From NCBI RefSeq assembly GCF_035222485.1, contig NC_085923.1, forward strand, positions 3,410,001-3,474,000: 64,000 bases of DNA, written 5' to 3'. The translations under genes were made by a program, and so were the position numbers. The DNA comes from Podospora pseudoanserina (taxonomy: Eukaryota; Ascomycota; Sordariomycetes; Sordariales; Podosporaceae). Each line of letters opens with the position of its first letter. The first letter of the stretch is position 1. The notes beneath the pieces were generated by a model. It was not told the origin of the DNA, made no database searches, and saw only the letters and a program-made list of their open reading frames with translations. Positions 58,847-64,000 of the stretch are shown here, in pieces.

Positions 58847-59906
58847 TTAGAGAAGGCAGAAGATGCCGACGACTCCCACCAAAAGGGCGGAGGCCACTTG
58901 CAATCTGCCGGCAGAGTTGACGCCCGGAGCTCTAGTGGGGACGACGGCTGGCTCTGTGGGAACAACACCGGGGGTTTGGATGGTCTCGTTGCTCGTTGGC
59001 GGGAGAGGGCCACCAGCCGCAGAAGGCGTGGGAGTGGGCTTCTGCGTAACTTGGATCTGTCCATCCGAGAGCTGAGAGACAGGTGGGATGTTGACAGATG
59101 CGGCCGAAGAGGGAGGAACCGTCAGTGCCGCGCAGGGCGTGGTGTGGCCCTGAATCTGGCCTGTTTGATGGGATTAGTGTTTGTCAACAGAGCAAAGAGT
59201 GGCGGAGCAACTTACCATCGCCGATTTGGCAAATCGGGATTGGCACAGTGGTCGTGACAACCTGAGGCTGCCCATCCGCCAAGGGGATCACCACGGTGGT
59301 GGTGGCCATCTCGGTGCCGACTGTGTGCTGGCCATTGTCGACAACGCCGGCACCACCGCAGGGCAAAACCAGAATCTCAACTGGAGAGCATTGCTCGGCC
59401 CAGTAACGATCGTACAGGTTGTAAAAGTTGCCAGAGCGGCACTGGTACCAAACAGCGGAGTCACCCAAAGCCAAGGAGCCGTTGGGACAGTGGGAGAAAC
59501 CAGCCGTGTAGATGGCACCTGCCTGGGGGGGATCGTCAAACTGAAACTGATAGTTGCTGGCGATGTAGCCAGTGCGACCGGCAGAATCGGTAATGACTCC
59601 ATCGTTGAGTTCGGCAAGCAGGACACCGTTGCCAGTGCAAGCGGTGCGCTTCTATTACAACGCAACAAGCAGGTTAGTTCTGTCGCCCATTCATATGCCG
59701 ACCCGACAACTAACCTTGTGTTCGATAAAGTCGCGCTTCTGGACACTACCCACATCCACGATGGCGATCTCGAATTTACCATCGATGGTGGGCTCACAGC
59801 CAGCGGCACCAGTGGCGGTCGGCGCAATCTTCTCGGTAACGCCTTGGGCCGCCACCACGGCCGGACCCAAGATGGCTGCGAGCAGGGTGATCACGTGGAA
59901 CTTCAT
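58847..59906 (-). CDS. PIR-repeat, GPI-anchored cell-wall protein
   Basis: Three exons (59906-59715, 59651-59216, 59160-58847) give 313 residues. A signal peptide (about 1-20, MKFHVITLLAAILGPAVVAA) leads into a conserved domain with paired cysteines (ACTGNG, HCPNGS, YQCRSGNFYNLYDRYWAEQC). Two PIR-type units follow: CQIGDGQIQ, split by the second intron, and SQLSDGQIQ. A weaker LADGQPQ unit lies before them. PIR units can be ester-linked to wall beta-1,3-glucan through a Gln. A Pro/Thr-rich stalk ends in NSAGRLQ and a hydrophobic tail, as in a GPI signal. A wall protein with two attachment modes is inferred; the domain resembles Cis3/Pir-type mannoproteins. Confidence 0.88.
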
Positions 59907-62141
59907 CCTTGCGATGATTCGAGTCGGGACCAGGCGAATAGAATGATCAGAAAGATGCGTCGCCTCGTTGTAGAGATTTCCTGAAGTTTGAAGTGGTGGT
60001 TTGACGCTCGGCCCTTGCGGTGGTGGTGGTGGTGGAAACGAAGGTTGGCGGTTTGGGTGTGTGTGAGGGAGGAGAAAAAGTTTGTGGGATCGAGGGAGAG
60101 GCGGAACCCAGAAAGAAATACCTCCCAAGTGGAATGGACCTCTCGATATATTGTGCTAGGTATGCTCGGCATCATCCCATGCCCCCGTACACCCCTCCGT
60201 ACACCCCCGTACGTACCGTACCTCCCGGGGGGCCTCAGGTGAGGTACATTACCAGAGCTCTGTGTTGCCCTGGGATCAAAGCTGCGATGCGGGTCCTTCT
60301 GGTACCCGCATACACACAATCTGCAGCGCACATGGATAGCCGTCATGTTCCCGCCACTGGATCCCTACCGGGGTTCAGTCTGTGTCTCTACTGTGTGGCA
60401 TCTGAAGAGCGGCTTGGGAACAGATTGAGATACGAGGTTGGGACGTGTTCCGCTCATCGCTTGTCAAAGGTGGCAGGGCGGGCAGGGCGGTGATGTCAGA
60501 GACATATCTGAACGGTCTCCCTAGCCGGCATTCTTAGGTCCGGGTGTCTTGGGCCACCTCCAAGCAGTGTCAGGCCCCCTTATCAGCGTGATTTGTGTGT
60601 GTTCTTGTTTTTGTTCATCATTGACCAGGAGATCAATCATCTTTTTTCTTCCGGCCAAACATCCATTGATGGTGGAGACATGGAAGCCGGGTCCCTGCCG
60701 TGGAACCTTTTGTGCTGATTGGGAGTCAAGCACCTGCAGCTGCTCCGGGGAGCTGCCCAATCTCCGGATCGGACGCCCGCCCCGTTTCAGGGAGAGCCAG
60801 GCGAACTGCCCGCCCATTGATGGTTCATACCCTTCAAGGACGGAGATATCTCCATCCATCCATCCCAGCTTGTCACTCTACACAAAGGTATCCAACGTTG
60901 CGTCCAAGAGAGGAGCGTCACATGCCCCCCGCCGGATGTCCTCCGAACAGCCATCGCGTGAGCCTCCTCGTGGAATGTTTCCGTGGGCCGAGTGGCCGAC
61001 TCTGGTTTTAGAATGTCTCTGTCATTCTCTGACAGCAGGCGAGCAGCAGTTTGGCTGTGCAGTGGACCACCCCGCGGCAGTTGCGTCGATCATAACCCCA
61101 CCATTCTCCACTTCTTAACGGCACTTGGAAAAATAAGCATTTCGGCAGTGGTGCAGTGGATTTGAGTGGTGGGGAATGGAAGCCTCTCAGTCTCGTTTTA
61201 GTCCGTCGCACATGACTTTGGCGCAGCTGCATATAGATTGCCCCGGGGATTAGCAGGGACATCTGTCTCCAAAGCATACGCATACGTCAAAACGCCATGC
61301 GGCCCGAGATAATTAGTTCGCCTGTCACGCCAGCAACCTTCTCGATCTTCTTCAGGCTCAGTCCTCAGATCTCGGAGCACATGGCCCAAGTCCATGAATG
61401 GAAGCTGGTACCGCCGTTATGCCAAACTCGCAAGTAACGGTTACTCGGCAGCAGGAACCAGCTACGACGTTTCACCAAATCTTGCTGATCTCGGCTTTTT
61501 GAAAGGGTGGCTGCCGACGCCTGTTGGACATCCCTCGCACCGCAGCTTTCAAAACACAGCTCAATCTTGGGACCTTACACCATGGGGCACAGGGGTCCTC
61601 TTCTCAAGAAAAGCAAGAACAGCACGTCCATTTCTCCTGTTTTTGTCCTCTCACTACAGTCAGTGTTGACAGAGTGAGGAAGCAGTTCGAAGTCGAACTT
61701 TGACATAGGCATTATCAAACCCATCGACCATGCCATGTGATATAGGTGCGCAACACACTCTCAGCAACAGCCGCACCTTCGACATGATACTCTGCAATCG
61801 ACCCCTGTTCCTGACTTCCATTTCTCACGGCCGAACCGGGCCTCGGCTGCCTGCTACTCTCCCAAAGACGACAACTGGCTTCCAGCAACTGTCTCACGCC
61901 GGGAACACAGGTGTTTTGGTTCAATTTTGGTTCGCTTCCTATTCTTCCATTTCAGCCTGGACAGACATGGGATGCTTCGTGGAATTTTTGGAGGTGTCAT
62001 TCAAATTTGATCTCTACCATGGACGCCCATAATTACAATAACGACCACCCCAAACGACGCATCACCCAACGTGTACCCAATATATATACCACATTACCCT
62101 CGCGTCTATTCATTCAACCATGGCAGTCCTCTTCACCATGT
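59907..62141. other. Intergenic region
   Basis: 2.2 kb with no supported gene. A GGT tract at about 60018-60035 is simple sequence. 60170-60240 is unusually rich in C and in CCGTAC words. Open frames such as 60549-61118 (plus) lack domain or start support. Confidence 0.5.
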
Positions 62142-63312
62142 CTACTGCTGCGGTGGGTAATACGGATGTCCAGGAGCCTCCGCGGCCTGAGGGTACGGAT
62201 GTGGCTGCTGCTGCTGCTGCTGCTGTTGCTGAGGATAGGCATAAGGCTGGGGGGTGCCCGTCGGCTGGGGCGTTTGATATTGCTGTTGATAAGGGCTTGG
62301 GGTACCTACAGGGCTCGGCTGGAAGGGAGCCTGCGGTTGTTGATATTGCTGAGGTGGCTGGGCAGTATATTGCTGTTGCTGCTGTGGTTGTTGCTGTGGT
62401 TGTTGCTGTGGTTGTTGCTGTGGTTGTTGTTGTTGTTGTTGTTGTTGTTGCTGTTGCTGGGGGGGATACTGCTGGGGAAACTGGGTCTGGGGCTGGTACT
62501 GCTGCTGGGAGTTGTAAACTGGTCCAGGAGCAGGGGCGGCCTGTTGCTGTGTGGCAAGCATCGGGGTTCCTTGGGCATTCAGCTCGGCGTCAGCAGGCTT
62601 CTTGTTCGCCTGGTGCCAAAGGCGGAATGTATGGCCATGGTACACAAGCGTGGCGATAAAGAGGAGCCTTCTTGGGCGTTAATTGAGTATCATCAAGCAA
62701 CTGGAGGGGGTTACTCACCACATGAGCGCGCTCAGACCTGCGGCGCCGCTTGTCAAGCCGAGCCCCATCTGGGTCAAGACGGCACCGCGTTTCTCGAGGG
62801 CTCGCTTCACCGGATATACATCGCAAGTCTTGCTGGAGACAGCGGAACCGTCATCGCGGCAATTTGCAGTACTGACAGGCACGACGAATCGTGCCCGTCT
62901 GGCAGCAATGGAACCCAAGGCGGCGAGCCACAAAACCGCCATCAAGAAATCAAGCGACAGCACAGCCCAAATATTATACGCTTCACGCGCCCCTGACACC
63001 TTCTCGGTGATGAGAACGTAACCGATAACAATCCACGTAAAAACAACCTAGGTAGCACAGGTCAGCGCATGTCGGCCAACGCAAGCGGCTGGGTCAAGCA
63101 CTCACGCAAGCGATCCCAAAGGCGAGCTCCTCAATCATCACGTCATGGATGACAGCGCCAGCCATACCCAAGATTATGAGAGAAAAGAAAACCTGGGCGC
63201 CTCTGGCCACCACAATCCACACAGGTGTGTGCTGGACATAATGCTGCTGGCTTCCGGACGGTGCAGCAACTGGCGCCGAAGCGTACTGAACTGGGGGCTT
63301 GACTTCGGACAT
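62142..63312 (-). CDS. MARVEL-like four-helix membrane protein with glutamine-rich tail
   Basis: Three exons (63312-63106, 63047-62719, 62667-62142) give 353 residues. The ATG opens a short Pro/Ala-rich N-terminus. Four hydrophobic segments follow (about residues 35-55, 58-85, 97-120, 165-190), the layout of fungal MARVEL/Nce102-like proteins. The polar loop between helices 3 and 4 carries two cysteines (NCRDD, KTCDV). The last 150 residues are dominated by Gln, Pro and Tyr, with uninterrupted glutamine runs of 9-12, coded by mixed CAG and CAA. Plasma-membrane or endomembrane organisation is inferred from the fold. The repeat tail is probably cytosolic and may vary in length. Confidence 0.85.
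62190..62465 (-). repeat. CAG/CAA repeat coding for polyglutamine
   Basis: Near-perfect trinucleotide tracts at about 62195-62235 and 62370-62460, inside exon 3 of the MARVEL-like gene. The plus strand reads as Leu/Val/Ala-rich open frames, which are shadows. Confidence 0.85.
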
Positions 63313-64000
63313 GTTGAAGACGGGCGGGTGTCTTGAGCGATACCCAATGTGGTGTCGTTTGGACGTGGTCCAGTTGGAGATGAAGGGCCCAACAGGTGTG
63401 AAATCAAGAAAGGTCAATCAACACACAAGAAGGAAGGGGGGCCAGAAGGCTCTCGGCGGGGGGCCGTGGCTTTAAGGCAGAGGGTTACCCTTAACATCTG
63501 ATAACAGAGCCGCCCCGGTGCCAACTGGAGCCAGACGAGTTCCTTTCGCGCTCCGCATTGTGCCCAAGCGCGTTCGGAAGAGTTTGCAAGGCAGACTCGA
63601 ATTCAGACCAGGGTCTTTCACCGTGGGGAAGCTCCAGGCCCATGGTCGTGAGGCCCAATGGGGTAAGTTTTCTGGCCGCTTTTCGTTCAGCCGCACTTTC
63701 TTCGACGTGACACCTCCGATGGACACTTTGGTTCAGCTCCCTGCCCCGCTTGGTTGTCCACGACCAAGGGCAAGATGGGGGGAGTCCAGACCCTGCTATT
63801 GAAGGCCATCCCGGGTTTTCAGGTTCAAGAAAAAAAAAACACAACAGTAACAAAACGACATTTCCATTTACTCGATGCTTTCCAGACCAGTCTCAGCGTC
63901 CCAAAAAGCTTTGGGCATCACTCTTGTGAGCGAGCTGCCGAGCGAGGGAAGCAATATTGGTCTTGGCGACAGGGGTCGCTGCAGACACCACATTAGCCGC
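63313..64000. other. Upstream region of the MARVEL-like gene
   Basis: Promoter side of the last gene and window edge. No further gene seen. Confidence 0.5.

Noticed and set aside
62120-62659. Plus-strand open frames rich in Leu/Val/Ala opposite the MARVEL gene
   Set aside because: They are antisense shadows of the CAG/CAA repeat.
1-64000. CRISPR arrays, bacterial operons, rRNA genes
   Set aside because: No regularly spaced direct repeats or rRNA-like sequence; gene structure is clearly fungal nuclear.

Overview
The window reads as nuclear DNA of a filamentous ascomycete, most likely a Sordariomycete (Sordariales-like). Genes carry short introns of about 48-77 bp with GT..AG ends and CTAAC/CTGAC-type branch sites. 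Fungal-only families dominate: a LysM effector-like protein, a SAT4/PTH11-type membrane protein, DUF1996, a Dal5-type transporter, and F-box/ankyrin proteins. The left edge shows repeat-induced point mutation (RIP): extreme AT richness, CpA/TpG loss and TpA excess.

Layout. 1-7408 is a RIP-bleached Ty3/gypsy-type LTR element on the minus strand with both LTRs visible. It is followed by a second, much less mutated LTR with some flanking leader (to 8108). From about 8.3 kb the DNA is ordinary gene-bearing sequence. 8.8-22.2 kb holds a five-LysM secreted protein, a decayed ankyrin gene, a small cysteine-rich secreted protein, a cytochrome P450 and a SAT4-type membrane protein. 22.8-31.9 kb holds a tiny membrane ORF, a Cys/His-rich protein of unknown function, a TauD-type dioxygenase and a secreted, probably GPI-anchored alpha-carbonic anhydrase. 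31.9-38.6 kb is gene-poor and contains one confident gene, a 76-residue zinc-ribbon-like mini-protein. 38.6-50.8 kb is all minus strand: an ankyrin protein, an intron-containing tRNA-Asp, a Nudix hydrolase, a DUF1996 protein, a Dal5-type MFS transporter, an FAD oxidoreductase and a group-1 glycosyltransferase whose frame holds one in-frame stop. 52-63.3 kb holds a small hydrophilic protein (plus), an uncertain multi-exon gene, an F-box/ankyrin protein, a WBP4-like U1-type zinc-finger splicing factor, a PIR-repeat GPI cell-wall protein and a MARVEL-like membrane protein with a polyglutamine tail.

How they fit together. Much of the set concerns the cell surface or secretion (LysM, six-Cys protein, carbonic anhydrase, DUF1996, PIR/GPI protein, MARVEL protein, SAT4 receptor-like protein). 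Metabolic genes (P450, TauD, MFS, FAD enzyme, glycosyltransferase) are interspersed, but there is no backbone synthase, so I do not call a secondary-metabolite cluster. I found no clearly new multi-gene system. The points most worth following are a 7-nt micro-exon in the transporter, a CX2CX14CX2C mini-protein, a perfect 25-bp inverted repeat upstream of the carbonic anhydrase, a single in-frame stop in an otherwise intact glycosyltransferase, and a RIP gradient across three LTR copies with a tRNA-like sequence inside the element.
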